The position numbers were made by a program, and so were the translations under genes. From Neobacillus endophyticus (lineage in GTDB: Bacteria; Bacillota; Bacilli; Bacillales; Cytobacillaceae): a stretch of 64,000 nt of DNA. The stretch lies in the NCBI RefSeq assembly GCF_013248975.1, contig NZ_JABRWH010000001.1, positions 4,236,001 through 4,300,000 on the forward strand, written 5' to 3'. The notes under the pieces were generated by a model. It was not told where the DNA came from, made no database searches, and saw nothing but the letters and a program-made list of their open reading frames with translations. Each line of letters starts with the position of its first letter. Positions within the stretch are counted from its first letter, which is position 1. Below are positions 51,326 to 60,715 of this stretch, piece by piece.

Positions 51326-52063
51326 TTAAAATAATTTTCCTAAATAATACGGCATTTGCCGTCGCCACCAAACCCAATCATGCGAAACATCTTCGCCCCA
51401 CTCATCGAACCATGCAGGGATTTGTTTTTCTTCAAAGGCTTCTTTTAATGTAAAGTATGAAGGCAGTCCATCCTGTTCCCAATCCCCCAGACCGGTACAA
51501 ATAATGATATCGGCTGAACGATATCGATCAATAAACCAGCCATCATTTTGATTCCATATGTAATCACTCGGTGAACTTTCGTATACAAGCTGATCATTAC
51601 CGTAATCCCCAAAAAAGAAACGCACATCGTAAACACCGCTAAGTGCAACGGTTGTTTGGAAGACATCCGGATGTCTCAAGAAAAAGTTCAACGCATGATA
51701 CGCCCCCATACTACAACCCGTTGTCATCATTGGATCAAACCAACCTGTTTTATGTTTAATAAATGGAATAGCTTCTGAAATCACATAACGGTCATATGCC
51801 GCGTGGGCTAATGCACGGTCATGCGCCGTTTTTGAATCGTGCAGCCAACTTTCGCTATCGATACTAGCCAATGTAAAAAACTGAACTTTTCCGGATTCAA
51901 TAAAGTCATGACACACATCAATCATTCCAAAATCATAGTATTCAGTATGTGTCCCTCCAGATGATGGAAAAACTATGATTGGCATGCCACTGTGCCCATA
52001 TCTGTTCAACAGCATTTCACGTCCTAATTCGCCACTCCAATGGTTTAAATGTTCTATATGCAT
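51326..52063 (-). CDS. esterase (S-formylglutathione-hydrolase/esterase D-like fold)
   Basis: 245 residues. Nucleophile elbow TTGCSMGAYHAL, oxyanion loop IIVFPSSGG, acid in IICTGLGDWE and His in DVSHDWVWWRRQMPYY. Bacillus esterases of this kind hydrolyse short acyl esters. It is the last gene of a three-gene set with an ATP-grasp enzyme 17 bp upstream and a second, different esterase further up. AGGAG lies 7-8 nt before the ATG. The second esterase in one cluster is unusual and hints at a tailoring pathway. Confidence 0.75.
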   Translation of the reverse strand: MHIEHLNHWSGELGREMLLNRYGHSGMPIIVFPSSGGTHTEYYDFGMIDVCHDFIESGKVQFFTLASIDSESWLHDSKTAHDRALAHAAYDRYVISEAIPFIKHKTGWFDPMMTTGCSMGAYHALNFFLRHPDVFQTTVALSGVYDVRFFFGDYGNDQLVYESSPSDYIWNQNDGWFIDRYRSADIIICTGLGDWEQDGLPSYFTLKEAFEEKQIPAWFDEWGEDVSHDWVWWRRQMPYYLGKLF

Positions 52064-52080
52064 TGAAAAATCTCCTATTC

Positions 52081-53268
52081 CTATACGTTAACAATGCTGC
52101 AATTTTTTCGTTCATGTACAAAATGGATAATGTCATCGACTTCTTCTTGCGTATCTGCATTAATGGCATAAAATTGATTTCCTTGGAGTTCCGCAAACGC
52201 ATCTGGCATGCGCTGTTCAAACTTCACACGGTCGCCAAATCGTTCATAAATAGCATTTGTATCATGTTTATACTCATACGCATCACGCTGTGTTATACCG
52301 ACACAAAACTGGTTTTCGGCATCGGGCTCCTTAAATTCTTCTCCTGTAACAAGAGCAGCATACTGAGCAAATAAATCAACGGAGTACGCGAAATTGTACA
52401 TATCAATCGTGTAGCCGCCAGCCAAGCGGTTATTATATTCAAGTGCAACATAATCCCCATCTTTTAATTTAAAAAACTCAATATGGAAAAAGCGTTCTTT
52501 CATGCCGAAAGCTTTCACAATCGCCTTTCCATAAGTTTCGAGCTTTGGATCAATTTCTTTTTGAATCACATACGCTAAATCCAACTGACCCTTAACAAGT
52601 TCCAGCGTTGGCACATTATATGTAAAGCTTGTTTGGAAAACAATGTTCCCTTCCTGATCGACTAAACCATCAAATGTACAGAGCACACCTCCTTCGACAT
52701 ATGGTTCTAAGAAGTACACTTGAACTTCTCCCCATTCTTCTTCAAATTGACGTACATCCTCTTCTGAACTTAATTTAAAGGTTGCAGCTGATCCAACACC
52801 ATTATCCGGTTTAGCGATAACTGGCAATCCTAGTTCATCAATGACTTTAGATAACTCCATTTTAGTTTTAACGATTCTTCCTTCTACAACAGGCACACCT
52901 GCTTTTTTAAACAGCTTCTTCATTTCAGATTTATACTTAACTTTTTTCAAGTCATTCGGTTTAATGCCGTACACGTTAAATTGCTCACGCAACTGCGCAT
53001 CAAGTTCTAACCAGTATTCGTTATTGGATTCAATGCGGTCAATTGGGCCATGTTTATAAAATAAAAATGCAACAGCACGTTTCACTTCATCTAAATCTTC
53101 TAAATTATTCACACGATAATATTCTTTTAAAGCGTTTTGTAATTCGGAACCTAATTGGTCATATGGTTCTTCGCCAATTCCAAAAACATTGACACCTGCG
53201 TCTTTTAAACGATGAGCAAACGGCTGAAAATTACCTGGATAATATGGTGATATCAAAATATAATTCAT
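52081..53268 (-). CDS. ATP-grasp ligase-like protein
   Basis: 395 residues. ATP-grasp domain with KYKSEMKKLFKKAGVPVVEG (pre-ATP helix), LPVIAKPDNGVGSAATFKL (ATP-binding Lys/Gly loop), FLEPYVEGGVLCTFDG, and metal-binding FFHIEFFKL...YVALEYNNRLAGGYTIDM with the Glu and Asn ligands. ATP-grasp enzymes join a carboxylate to an amine, thiol or another acceptor. ATG at 53268 has AAAGGAGC 8 nt upstream; an upstream frame extension overlaps the site. The flanking esterases suggest that the ligated product or its substrate is an ester. Precise ligase type unknown. Confidence 0.8.
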   Translation of the reverse strand: MNYILISPYYPGNFQPFAHRLKDAGVNVFGIGEEPYDQLGSELQNALKEYYRVNNLEDLDEVKRAVAFLFYKHGPIDRIESNNEYWLELDAQLREQFNVYGIKPNDLKKVKYKSEMKKLFKKAGVPVVEGRIVKTKMELSKVIDELGLPVIAKPDNGVGSAATFKLSSEEDVRQFEEEWGEVQVYFLEPYVEGGVLCTFDGLVDQEGNIVFQTSFTYNVPTLELVKGQLDLAYVIQKEIDPKLETYGKAIVKAFGMKERFFHIEFFKLKDGDYVALEYNNRLAGGYTIDMYNFAYSVDLFAQYAALVTGEEFKEPDAENQFCVGITQRDAYEYKHDTNAIYERFGDRVKFEQRMPDAFAELQGNQFYAINADTQEEVDDIIHFVHERKNCSIVNV

Positions 53269-53425
53269 AAAAACTGCTCCTTTCTCAGACACAAAGATTC
53301 ATAGTTTTCACAAAAAAATACAATCAATTACATTTTAAATGAATTTACACTTCAATAAATATTCTGAAAAAAATCGATAGATTCCTCCATATTTAAATTC
53401 AACCAAATCTACTTTTTACGTTCAT

Positions 53426-54256
53426 TTACGACCAATTCTCACTTAAAAAGCGTAAACATTCTGGCAAATGTTTTGCCCAGGCTTTTTCATTATGCTCTTC
53501 ATCTGCAAAGATATTTAAACGAATGCTATCTATTGGGACAGACCCTTTTATTAGTTGTTTATAATACTTAAGCGTGCAATCGATATAAGCCTGCTTCATA
53601 TTACCATACATCAAGTGTCGATCGGCATCATCGCCTTCCTGAGTTCCAACTTGAATGTACACGCGTTGTTCAGGGTCCAATTCTTTTCTAGCAATATAAC
53701 TGTCGAAGGCTTTACTTGTAATCCAATTGGCTAAAGAAAAAATACCTAGACCACCAATTTTATCTTTATATTCAATACCCATAAAAGCCGTTAAATTCCC
53801 CCCCAGTGAACTGCCAATCATTGCTGTATGATATTTATCCGATTTAGTTCGGTAATGCTTATCGATATACGGCTTCACGACTGTCATGACAAACTCTGCA
53901 AACTCTGCTCCTTTTCCGCCTAATTCAATATCTTCAGGAAGTGGGCTTTCAGTAATTTTCCAAGGCGTATATTCATTAATTCGATCTTGTCCAGCGTTAT
54001 CTATCCCAACAACAATCATCTTCGGTAAATCAGGGTTTTGTTTAATAGCAGGAATAACTTTCCACGAATACCCGCTATAAGCTTCACTACTGTAGAAAAT
54101 ATTTTGACCATCGTGCATATAAACAACCGGATAATTTTGAGCCTCATCTTTATCATAGTTTTTCGGCAATAAAACACGCACGCGACGTTTTTCATTTTTA
54201 TAAGACATATGTAATTGATGTGTTTCTAGTTTTAAGTAAAAGTAGGATTGATTCAT
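53426..54256 (-). CDS. putative esterase, esterase D / Fes-like
   Basis: 276 residues. Alpha/beta hydrolase with VVYMHDGQNIF, DNAGQDRINEYTPW, GSSLGGNLTAFMG and a His in ADEEHNEKAW. This is the BesA/YbbA-type subfamily, which includes trilactone (siderophore) and acyl-ester hydrolases. ATG with GAGGAAAG upstream. First gene of the esterase/ATP-grasp/esterase cluster (157-bp gap to the ligase). No siderophore synthetase is in the window, so a bacillibactin role is not supported. Confidence 0.75.
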   Translation of the reverse strand: MNQSYFYLKLETHQLHMSYKNEKRRVRVLLPKNYDKDEAQNYPVVYMHDGQNIFYSSEAYSGYSWKVIPAIKQNPDLPKMIVVGIDNAGQDRINEYTPWKITESPLPEDIELGGKGAEFAEFVMTVVKPYIDKHYRTKSDKYHTAMIGSSLGGNLTAFMGIEYKDKIGGLGIFSLANWITSKAFDSYIARKELDPEQRVYIQVGTQEGDDADRHLMYGNMKQAYIDCTLKYYKQLIKGSVPIDSIRLNIFADEEHNEKAWAKHLPECLRFLSENWS

Positions 54257-55014
54257 TTTACTTTCCTCGCCCCTTTGATATTACATTAAATATCGGAAGT
54301 TCTCCCTAAGAGAAATCCAACTGCTGAATTTCTACTAGTGCACCAATTACAAGTTTGTAAATGTGTAAAATTGTTCCTACTAAATACTACACCCCAACAA
54401 TAAGGTAACTTAATACCTTTATTTACCTCTAAATCAATCTTTATAAACTTTGATTCTGATCAACTGCCTTCATAAATTGTTCTTGCCCATCAGTTATCAC
54501 CTCGGTCTGTAAATTCAGTTGGTAATAAATTCAACATAAATAAATTAGATTCCTCCTTCAACAAACCTTCCGTGTTACTTGAATAAAAAAAACGATCCTT
54601 CGATACGAAGCATCGCAACTAGTTTAGGAAAGGAGTAAAGAATGAAACCAGTTCCTATATAGATTTAGTAAATGATCTAACTCTTGGCTATATTTTAGTG
54701 TTTCAGGGTGAAGAAATCTGTATTGATATGAGATTTAGAGCATTTGTTTCCTTTATAATTCAATAATCTGTAACAGGGATACTTCATCTGGCATAAAGTT
54801 CATTTCTGGCTGGTCCTTAATTTTAGAAGTAAAAATATTTGTTTTTTTAAATAAACATACATTTATATATGTAGGTTTTTCAGGCAAATGAACCTTGCTC
54901 AAGCCATGTCTGACCGAAGGTATCTAGTTATAAACAAAGTTCAAAACAAAAATGGGGTATCCACTAAAAGTGAGACTTTTGGGATAACCCTCATCTTTTC
55001 GAAATTTTTATTGT
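54257..55014. other. intergenic, hairpins only
   Basis: Contains CGATCCTTCG / CGAAGCATCG at 54592-54615 and a strong nested hairpin GGGGTATCC...GGGATAACCC with inner AAAAGT / ACTTTT at 54954-54990. No gene seen. It holds the promoter of the esterase cluster on the left. Confidence 0.45.
54954..54990 (-). terminator. terminator of 63-residue gene
   Basis: Nested hairpin GGGTATCC / GGGATAACCC with inner AAAAGT / ACTTTT, 25 bp past the stop codon. Confidence 0.6.
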
Positions 55015-55206
55015 TTAAGCCGTAATATCAATATTTGTACCTATGCCTGTGCTCGTAGCCATTGCTGTTTTCTGTGCTCGATTCGATCTTTCAGCTGCTT
55101 TCTCAGCCGCACTTTCATTTGCTTCTTCTGCTGGTGAGCCTTCAATTCTTGATTTGTTAGAAAGTGTTTGAGCTTGGTAGGATCCATTTAAACTTGAAAT
55201 TTGCAT
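55015..55206 (-). CDS. hypothetical 63-residue protein
   Basis: MQISSLNGSYQAQTLSNKS..., Ala/Glu-rich middle (AEEANESAAEKAAERSNRAQ) and C-terminus GIGTNIDITA. No membrane helix. The N-terminal MxISxLN and terminal NIDIxx pattern recalls the YjfB-like putative motility proteins of Bacillus, but the length and middle differ. AGAGG lies 7 nt before the ATG and a strong terminator follows, so it is probably a real small gene. Confidence 0.5.
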   Translation of the reverse strand: MQISSLNGSYQAQTLSNKSRIEGSPAEEANESAAEKAAERSNRAQKTAMATSTGIGTNIDITA

Positions 55207-55678
55207 AATAAAACCTCTTTCTTTTTTTGTTTTAAAATAGGGAATACAAACATCCCTTTTAAAGTTACGGAATTTTCAAGTATAATACATGCTAATTCCA
55301 AGATTGAGTATAATGACTAATTCTTAGAATTTACTTAGGAATACGCAAAAATATTGTAGACTGCTAATTAAGTTATCGCAAAATCCCCAACTAGCTAAAG
55401 CAAATAATTCCCCCCCCCATTTTAATAACGTTGTCATATACTCTCTGCTAATTTGTGGAGCTGTTTTAGTGAAATGTTAAACCCTTTCTATTGCTATACG
55501 GGACGTAGTCCAACCAGCCTCAAATATGTTTCTCCTAGTACGGAGTGGAAAGGTCCACTATTAAAATGAAACATTGGAGGAGAATAGTGATCATCTATTT
55601 TGCAAATGGTAAAATTAAAAATAGAAACGTTACTATTTTGTCTAACTACATCACATTCGTTATATTGGAGGTGAAAAA
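55207..55678. other. intergenic with paralogue relic and promoter region of VIT-family gene
   Basis: At 55461-55495 the plus strand reads GCTGTTTTAGTGAAATGTTAAA then CTTTCTAT, reproducing the last codons and downstream bases of the lipoprotein at 30947 (on the minus strand ...GLTFH stop). A run of nine C at 55420 is also present. Next to it, CGGGACGTAGTCC and CTCCTAGTACGGAG form small stems upstream of the VIT-like gene. Confidence 0.5.
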
Positions 55679-56377
55679 ATGGATCAACACCTACATCATG
55701 TAGAAGAACATTTTTCAGGATCTGACTTCATTAGGGATGTTGTCATTGGTATGTCAGACGGATTGACCGTCCCGTTTGCGTTAGCTGCTGGTTTATCCGG
55801 TGCTGTTGATACAACAACATTAATTCTCACTGCCGGAGGAGCTGAAATTGCAGCAGGGTCCATTGCAATGGGACTTGGCGGATATTTGGCAGGAAAAACA
55901 GATGCGGAACATTATAAGTCTGAACTTGCTCGTGAACAGCGGGAGGTGATAGAATTTCCAGATCGCGAAGAAGAAGAAGTCGCAGAGATTTTCAGAGAAT
56001 ATGGTCTTGAGGAAGACCAAATCAAATCGATTACTGAAACCATGAAAAAGGACCCTGAAAAATGGGTGGATTTTATGATGAAGTTTGAATTGGGTCTAGA
56101 AAAGCCGGAGCCGACAAGAGCGAGAAACAGCGCGATTACCATCGCTATTTCTTATATTGTCGGAGGATTAATCCCTTTGTCTCCATATTTTATCTTTCAT
56201 AAACCTGCAACAGCATTAATGGTTTCTGTCATTGTCACACTTATTGCCTTACTGGCGTTTGGATATGTAAAAGGAAGGTTTACAGGCACGTCTCCGGTCA
56301 AGAGTGCTTTTCAAACGATGATTACTGGAGGACTTGCTGCAGCAGTTGCGTTTGGTCTTGCAAAATTTCTCACCTAG
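55679..56377 (+). CDS. VIT1/CCC1-family iron/manganese transporter
   Basis: 232 residues. Helix 1 SDFIRDVVIGMSDGLTVPFALAAGLSG and helix 2 GGAEIAAGSIAMGLGGYLAGKTDAEHY are the family signature with the metal-binding acidic residues; a Glu-rich cytosolic segment (REEEEVAEIFREYGLEEDQI) is the metal-sensing/binding region; three more helices end the protein. Homologues move Fe2+ or Mn2+ out of the cytosol. GGAGG lies 6-7 nt before the ATG. Monocistronic. Confidence 0.85.
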   Translation: MDQHLHHVEEHFSGSDFIRDVVIGMSDGLTVPFALAAGLSGAVDTTTLILTAGGAEIAAGSIAMGLGGYLAGKTDAEHYKSELAREQREVIEFPDREEEEVAEIFREYGLEEDQIKSITETMKKDPEKWVDFMMKFELGLEKPEPTRARNSAITIAISYIVGGLIPLSPYFIFHKPATALMVSVIVTLIALLAFGYVKGRFTGTSPVKSAFQTMITGGLAAAVAFGLAKFLT

Positions 56378-56543
56378 CACTGGAAATTTTCATAAGTGAT
56401 AAAGGAAAAGATTCATTCACACATCCCCTGCCTAATGGTTGGGGTTCCCTTTTTTGTGGAGGAAAGGGATCATTGCTAGGACGATGCATTAACGGCAGTG
56501 CAATTTTTCCCCTATTCAAAAGAGGGTGCGACGGCCAAGAACC

Positions 56544-56648
56544 TTACAACTTGCGGAACAGGATAATTTGGCCCGTATGATAAGCATCATGGAGAATGAG
56601 GCTGTTCAGCCACTCGTCTAATGGATGATTAGTAATAAGATCTTGCAA
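56544..56648 (-). pseudogene. DinB-family C-terminal remnant
   Basis: 35 codons reading LQDLITNHPLDEW then SLILHDAYHTGQIILFRKL, the last helix of a DinB-fold protein with its HxxYHTGQI metal motif. No upstream part remains. It is independent of the intact DinB gene at 50238. Confidence 0.55.
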
Positions 56649-56679
56649 AGTTTTAAATAAATGTTCAACAAATTATGAA

Positions 56680-57147
56680 TCAATTTACTTTTGCTACGCC
56701 TAATGCAAAATGGCTCCAAAGTATATCCTCCACTAATTCAGCTTGTGATTCTTCACATTCAACAATTAAGATTACTTCAGAATGTTTTCCTTTTAAAATT
56801 CTTTTCTTTTTCTTTATAACTAATTCCATAAACAGCCGAATAGCAAATCCAAGAACAAATCCAACAAACGCACCTATCAGTCCACAATAAATTGGTCCCC
56901 AAGCTAATTTAAACCCAATGCTTGCTCCAATAACTGAAAATGCCGTGCCAATCCCCATGCCTATATCAATCAGGCTTGTTCCGTCTGAGCGATGAAGAGT
57001 ATCAAAAAATTTAGGTTCTTCTGATCTATTATCCAGGGGAACAGCAAATATACTATCTTTTTTAATCCCCTTTTTTTCTAATGTTGAAATTGCCATTTCT
57101 AAAAATCCTGTGGCTTCAAATGTTGAAAATAACTGCACATCTCTCAC
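56680..57147 (-). CDS. glycine-zipper membrane protein, stress-type
   Basis: 155 residues. An N-terminal ferredoxin-like part (RDVQLFSTFEATGFLEMAISTLEKKGIKKDSIFAVPLDNR), then two helices with glycine zippers (GMGIGTAFSVIGASIGFKLAWGP, GLIGAFVGFVLGFAIRLFME) and a basic/acidic tail KHSEVILIVECEESQ. Similar to DUF1269/general-stress proteins of Bacillus. It overlaps the upstream gene by ATGA, so the two are translationally coupled. Confidence 0.6.
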   Translation of the reverse strand: MRDVQLFSTFEATGFLEMAISTLEKKGIKKDSIFAVPLDNRSEEPKFFDTLHRSDGTSLIDIGMGIGTAFSVIGASIGFKLAWGPIYCGLIGAFVGFVLGFAIRLFMELVIKKKKRILKGKHSEVILIVECEESQAELVEDILWSHFALGVAKVN

Positions 57148-57932
57148 TTCACTTTTTGTCCTTTTAGTATTTTGAAACTCTTCGATTGATAATTCCCGGT
57201 TAAATGATTCCTTAAATCTTTTTCAAATAGTTTGTTATTCTCAACTGTATTCATATAAGAATCATAAGCTGAAAACCCATAGTGTGAAGGGATAAAAAGA
57301 AGCCATTCTGGCTTTAAAACCGAGGTTGCTTCCTTTACTTTTCCTAAAAACAAAAGTACAACAGCTTCTTGAACATGAGAATAATAATAAAATACCACTA
57401 ACCATATGATGACAAAGAATGCCGTTAAAATCCTATGTATATAAAGCTGCCCTAGCCCGGGGATAAACAACGACCACATTAGGGACAAAATTGGATTTCG
57501 TTTATCTAAGTAGTTAATCTCTAACGCTCCTAATGAAAATGAATTAAAACGATGTTCCTCTCGCTCGGTTAAAAGATAGATCTTATTCATATCTACAGTT
57601 GTCCGGTAACTGTCCCAAATACCGAAAAGGTAAACAGGGATATACATAAGAAGCCATCTTGTATCTAATACCTCTTTTGCCATGTCAATATTACCCTGAA
57701 AAGAATAAACCATGGAAGAATTAACATGTGCCTTTACATTTACAATCACTTCCCAAATAAATAATGCATATCCTCTTAGATATTTAGATAATAGCATATG
57801 CCCGAATCCAGGAAACGCAGCGGACCACCATGCGATAATATAAGGATTTCGCAAATGTAGTTGTGTGGTACCTAATATACTAACATGGGCTTTATATCGT
57901 CTGGCAGTATTATCATTTGAATAATTGTTCAT
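57144..57932 (-). CDS. multi-spanning membrane protein with TM2-like repeats
   Basis: 262 residues. Two related halves, each with ...IIAWWSAAFPGFGHMLLSKYLRGYALFIWEV (first) and PILSLMWSLFIPGLGQLYIHRILTAFFVIIWL (second), an internal duplication. The PGxGxxxxxKxxxG-like pattern is the TM2-domain style. Coupled to the glycine-zipper gene. ATG with AAGGTGG upstream. Function unknown; perhaps a stress or envelope pair. Confidence 0.65.
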   Translation of the reverse strand: MNNYSNDNTARRYKAHVSILGTTQLHLRNPYIIAWWSAAFPGFGHMLLSKYLRGYALFIWEVIVNVKAHVNSSMVYSFQGNIDMAKEVLDTRWLLMYIPVYLFGIWDSYRTTVDMNKIYLLTEREEHRFNSFSLGALEINYLDKRNPILSLMWSLFIPGLGQLYIHRILTAFFVIIWLVVFYYYSHVQEAVVLLFLGKVKEATSVLKPEWLLFIPSHYGFSAYDSYMNTVENNKLFEKDLRNHLTGNYQSKSFKILKGQKVK

Positions 57933-58227
57933 CTAATCCACCTTCAGGAACGATTTATAATATCTTTCCAAATGTGGAATACATTTATTCCAGTCTTTAT
58001 TATGCTAACCTCGTTTGTTATAAGTAATGGGAATGCTGCAGCAATCCTATTACTCAAGCCCCCTATAGTTCAAGTAGAAATCCTCACAATCATTTCTACA
58101 CTTTAACAATATCCATTCAATTTAAACGTAAAGGTTTCAGAAACAGGACTGTTAAGAAAAGAAGTCTTCTTATAAGAGACAAGCGCCCCCTAATAGAACA
58201 ACTTTTTAGGAAACCCATCTTTATCGA
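57933..58227. other. divergent intergenic region
   Basis: No gene or clear hairpin terminator seen; contains the promoter of yqxD at its right end and that of the membrane-protein pair at its left. Confidence 0.35.
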
Positions 58228-58256
58228 TTGACAAAGGCTAAATTTATCATTATCAT
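58228..58256 (+). promoter_or_regulatory. promoter of yqxD-like gene
   Basis: TTGACA at 58228-58233, 17-nt spacer, TATCAT at 58251-58256; the start codon lies 30 bp on. Confidence 0.55.
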
Positions 58257-58286
58257 CAACTCAAACTGATCTACGGGGAGATAAAG

Positions 58287-58727
58287 ATGAAAATTTATGT
58301 CGATGCAGATGCATGTCCGGTAAAAGATATCATTATCTCTGAAGGTACGAATGCTGAAATACCTGTTATTCTTGTTACTAGCTTCTCTCATTTTTCTAAT
58401 GCGGAACAACCATCGGGTGTCGAAACCATTTATGTCGATTCTGGAGCAGATGCTGCGGATTATCGCATCATGAAGTTAGCAGAAAAAGGAGATATAATCG
58501 TTACGCAAGATTATGGTCTTGCTTCGCTGGGTTTAGCAAAAGGTTGTGTGGTCCTTCACCATAATGGGTCTAGCTATACAAATGAAAACATTGATCAATT
58601 ATTACAATCACGTTATTTGAATGCAATGGCTCGAAAAAGTGGGAAGCGTACAAAAGGTCCAAAACCATTTACATCAGAAGATAGAGAGAAATTTAAAAAA
58701 CTTTTTAAAAAAGTGATTTCACATTAA
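58287..58727 (+). CDS. yqxD: YaiI/YqxD family protein (DUF188)
   Basis: 146 residues. DUF188 motifs [51 protein letters not shown] and [22 protein letters not shown], a PIN-like fold with acidic residues, predicted nuclease-like, function not established. GGGGAG lies 5-6 nt before the ATG. In B. subtilis yqxD sits beside dnaG/rpoD; here it is isolated, so it is a relocated or second copy. Confidence 0.8.
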   Translation: MKIYVDADACPVKDIIISEGTNAEIPVILVTSFSHFSNAEQPSGVETIYVDSGADAADYRIMKLAEKGDIIVTQDYGLASLGLAKGCVVLHHNGSSYTNENIDQLLQSRYLNAMARKSGKRTKGPKPFTSEDREKFKKLFKKVISH

Positions 58728-58900
58728 AGAAAGATCGTCCATTTTTATGAAAAACCTAGAAAAATGAATTGTGTCAAACATAAAACTAATATGCATGTTG
58801 CAAAATTGTTTTTCTCATTGTAAATAATTTGAAAAAAATTAGGCAATCCACAATATATATGCTACACTTGGTTTACCATTTGATTTACTGTTTGCAAGTA

Positions 58901-58923
58901 CCCTACTCTTTACCTGAGTGGGG
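58901..58923 (+). terminator. terminator of yqxD-like gene
   Basis: CCCTACTC / GAGTGGGG arms followed by TTATTTGTTT. Confidence 0.5.
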
Positions 58924-58951
58924 TTATTTGTTTACCTAAGAAAATAAAAAA

Positions 58952-58970
58952 AGACTCTAAAAAAGAGTCT
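58952..58970 (-). terminator. terminator of acetyltransferase gene
   Basis: AGACTCT / AGAGTCT stem with seven A at the left, pointing along the minus strand from the maltose-type acetyltransferase about 180 bp away. Confidence 0.45.
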
Positions 58971-59148
58971 GTCCATGTTTATCATTATAATTACGAACAT
59001 TAGATTCTTGTCCACCACTTCTCAGTGATCATCAAGACGAATGTTTTTCTACTATTTATTATTCTTCATATATAGCATTTTTTTCAAGGAACCCCAAATT
59101 CTTTGACTATAGGACCCTCTAGTTTAACTACCTTGGAACATTAGAATT

Positions 59149-59685
59149 TTATATACTTTTCAATATCTTTGCTGGATTTCCTGCCACTACTGAATTAGCA
59201 GGTACATCTTTCGTAACAACAGAACCCGCAGCAATAATGGAATTATTACCAATGGTGATTCCGGGTAAGATCACACAACTGCCACCAATCCAAACATCAT
59301 TTCCAATTGTGATTGGTATCGCATAACCACTCTTGTTTCTATCTTTAGGTTCAATTGAATGACCAGCCGTGTAAAGTCCAACATTAGGACCAATCATACA
59401 GTTGTCACCTATCCTTACTTCTGCCATATCTAATATCGTACAGTTAAAGCCAGCATAGAAGTTGTCACCAATGTGGATATTATATCCTAAGTCACAATGG
59501 AAATTATGCTCAATACTTGGATTTACTCCGACACTCCCGAATAATTCTCTTATAATTTCCGCTTTACTTTCTGAATCTTCGATTGGACAATTGTTAAACT
59601 CTTGACACAGTTTATGGGCAATTATATTTTTCAATCTTAGTTCATCCGTACCTCGTTTGTAGTAAATTTTCTTTTTATCCTCCAT
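59149..59685 (-). CDS. maltose/galactoside O-acetyltransferase
   Basis: 178 residues. Left-handed beta-helix hexapeptide protein: IGDNFYAGFNCTILDMAEVRIGDNCMIGPNV, catalytic His in LYTAGHSIEP, terminal ITIGNDVWIGGSCVILPGITIG. The N-terminal Maac domain (IYYKRGTDELRLKNIIAHKLCQEFN) marks it as Maa/LacA type. It acetylates sugars with acetyl-CoA, for detoxification or storage. AGGAG lies near the ATG. Monocistronic. Confidence 0.85.
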   Translation of the reverse strand: MEDKKKIYYKRGTDELRLKNIIAHKLCQEFNNCPIEDSESKAEIIRELFGSVGVNPSIEHNFHCDLGYNIHIGDNFYAGFNCTILDMAEVRIGDNCMIGPNVGLYTAGHSIEPKDRNKSGYAIPITIGNDVWIGGSCVILPGITIGNNSIIAAGSVVTKDVPANSVVAGNPAKILKSI

Positions 59686-59863
59686 ATCTAGTCTCCTTTC
59701 TTCAGTTATTTATAAAATACCACATTTTCTTCAGGGGTACCTGCCCTATATATTTATCCTTAACTTTTAAATTACCTGTTTTTAGCTGAATATGAAAAAG
59801 GGGCTGCCGAAGCAACCCGATTGTTCAATCATTGCTTGTGATGCAATTTTCAATCTTTAACAA

Positions 59864-60304
59864 CTATGAGAACACGGCAATTTTACGTGCGATAGATTCT
59901 GTTAAACGAGATGCTACTTTGGGGACAGCCCATTTAATAATTGGTGTTAACACCGCACCCGATAATCCGCCAGCAAGGACTTCCACCCTACAAGTCATTG
60001 TTGTTTTACCATTAACTTCTTCTGAAATAAAGTTGCCGCTTCCTGTAAAATTATCTGATAACCCTTTTAGTTCAAACTTTATATTTGAAGGCTCATTCCA
60101 TTCGGTAATATCTACTTGCGCTTGTATTGTTTTTTTAATACCTTTCACACTACCTTCAAATGTCCAAATAGATTGCTTGTCATTTATGATTTCATGTTTT
60201 TTATAGGCCGGTACTGTCGTTGCCCATTTTTCAAGATCACTGACATAATCCCAAACTGCTTGTACATCTACTGGAATTTCTACTGTATGTGTTCCCGTTG
60301 CCAT
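59864..60304 (-). CDS. SRPBCC family protein (CoxG-like)
   Basis: 146 residues. START/Bet v1-like fold: HTVEIPVDVQAVWDYVSDLEKWATTVPAYKKHEII then FELKGLSDNFTGSGNFISEEVNGKTTMTCRVEVLAGG, the CoxG arrangement, with a C-terminal amphipathic helix KVASRLTESIARKI. CoxG is a carbon monoxide dehydrogenase maturation protein, but most homologues, as here, have no CODH nearby and bind lipids or aromatics. The ATG at 60304 has a GTGGGA about 6 nt away; the upstream extension is unsupported. Confidence 0.7.
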   Translation of the reverse strand: MATGTHTVEIPVDVQAVWDYVSDLEKWATTVPAYKKHEIINDKQSIWTFEGSVKGIKKTIQAQVDITEWNEPSNIKFELKGLSDNFTGSGNFISEEVNGKTTMTCRVEVLAGGLSGAVLTPIIKWAVPKVASRLTESIARKIAVFS

Positions 60305-60715
60305 TTTGATTCCCACTTTCATTACGTATGAATTATAAATTTATATTTCTACCAAAATATAATTATTACATAAATGACCTAAACTTACATCAAAAATTAA
60401 ACATAACTTACCTTCTTCTAGTAATCTTATTATTTGAAGAATTTAAATTTACCATTCCAACACATTCAGGGCCGCTTGGATAAAAAGTCGAATGTTGATT
60501 GTTCAACTACGTCATTCGTTCATTAAGAAAAGGCTGCATAATATGCAGCCAACTCCATTACTTAATAGTTAAAGCATTTGGAAGAATAATTTCCAGCATC
60601 ACTACTGACTTTGAAAAAACAAAGGCGCTAAATTGCGAACATGTTCGTGTGTATCTTCATCTGCTATCCATGCAAAAGCGGTGCAAAAAAGCAATCCTAC
60701 GCTTCGTTATAGTTG
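60305..60715. other. intergenic with one hairpin
   Basis: GGCTGCAT / ATGCAGCC at 60532-60550 with an A-run on its left, probably the YihY gene terminator although 165 bp away. A plus-strand open frame (60499-60831) overlaps the YihY gene end in antisense and has no site. No gene supported. Confidence 0.4.

Noticed and set aside
53426..54256. Bacillibactin trilactone esterase (siderophore cluster)
   Set aside because: No NRPS, dhb genes, siderophore transporter or Fur-box is visible; family similarity alone is not enough.
55500..55600. Metal riboswitch upstream of the VIT-family gene
   Set aside because: The stems GGGAC/GTCC and CTCC/GGAG exist but the conserved cores of yybP-ykoY, NiCo or M-box riboswitches were not found; the left part is explained by a lipoprotein-gene relic.
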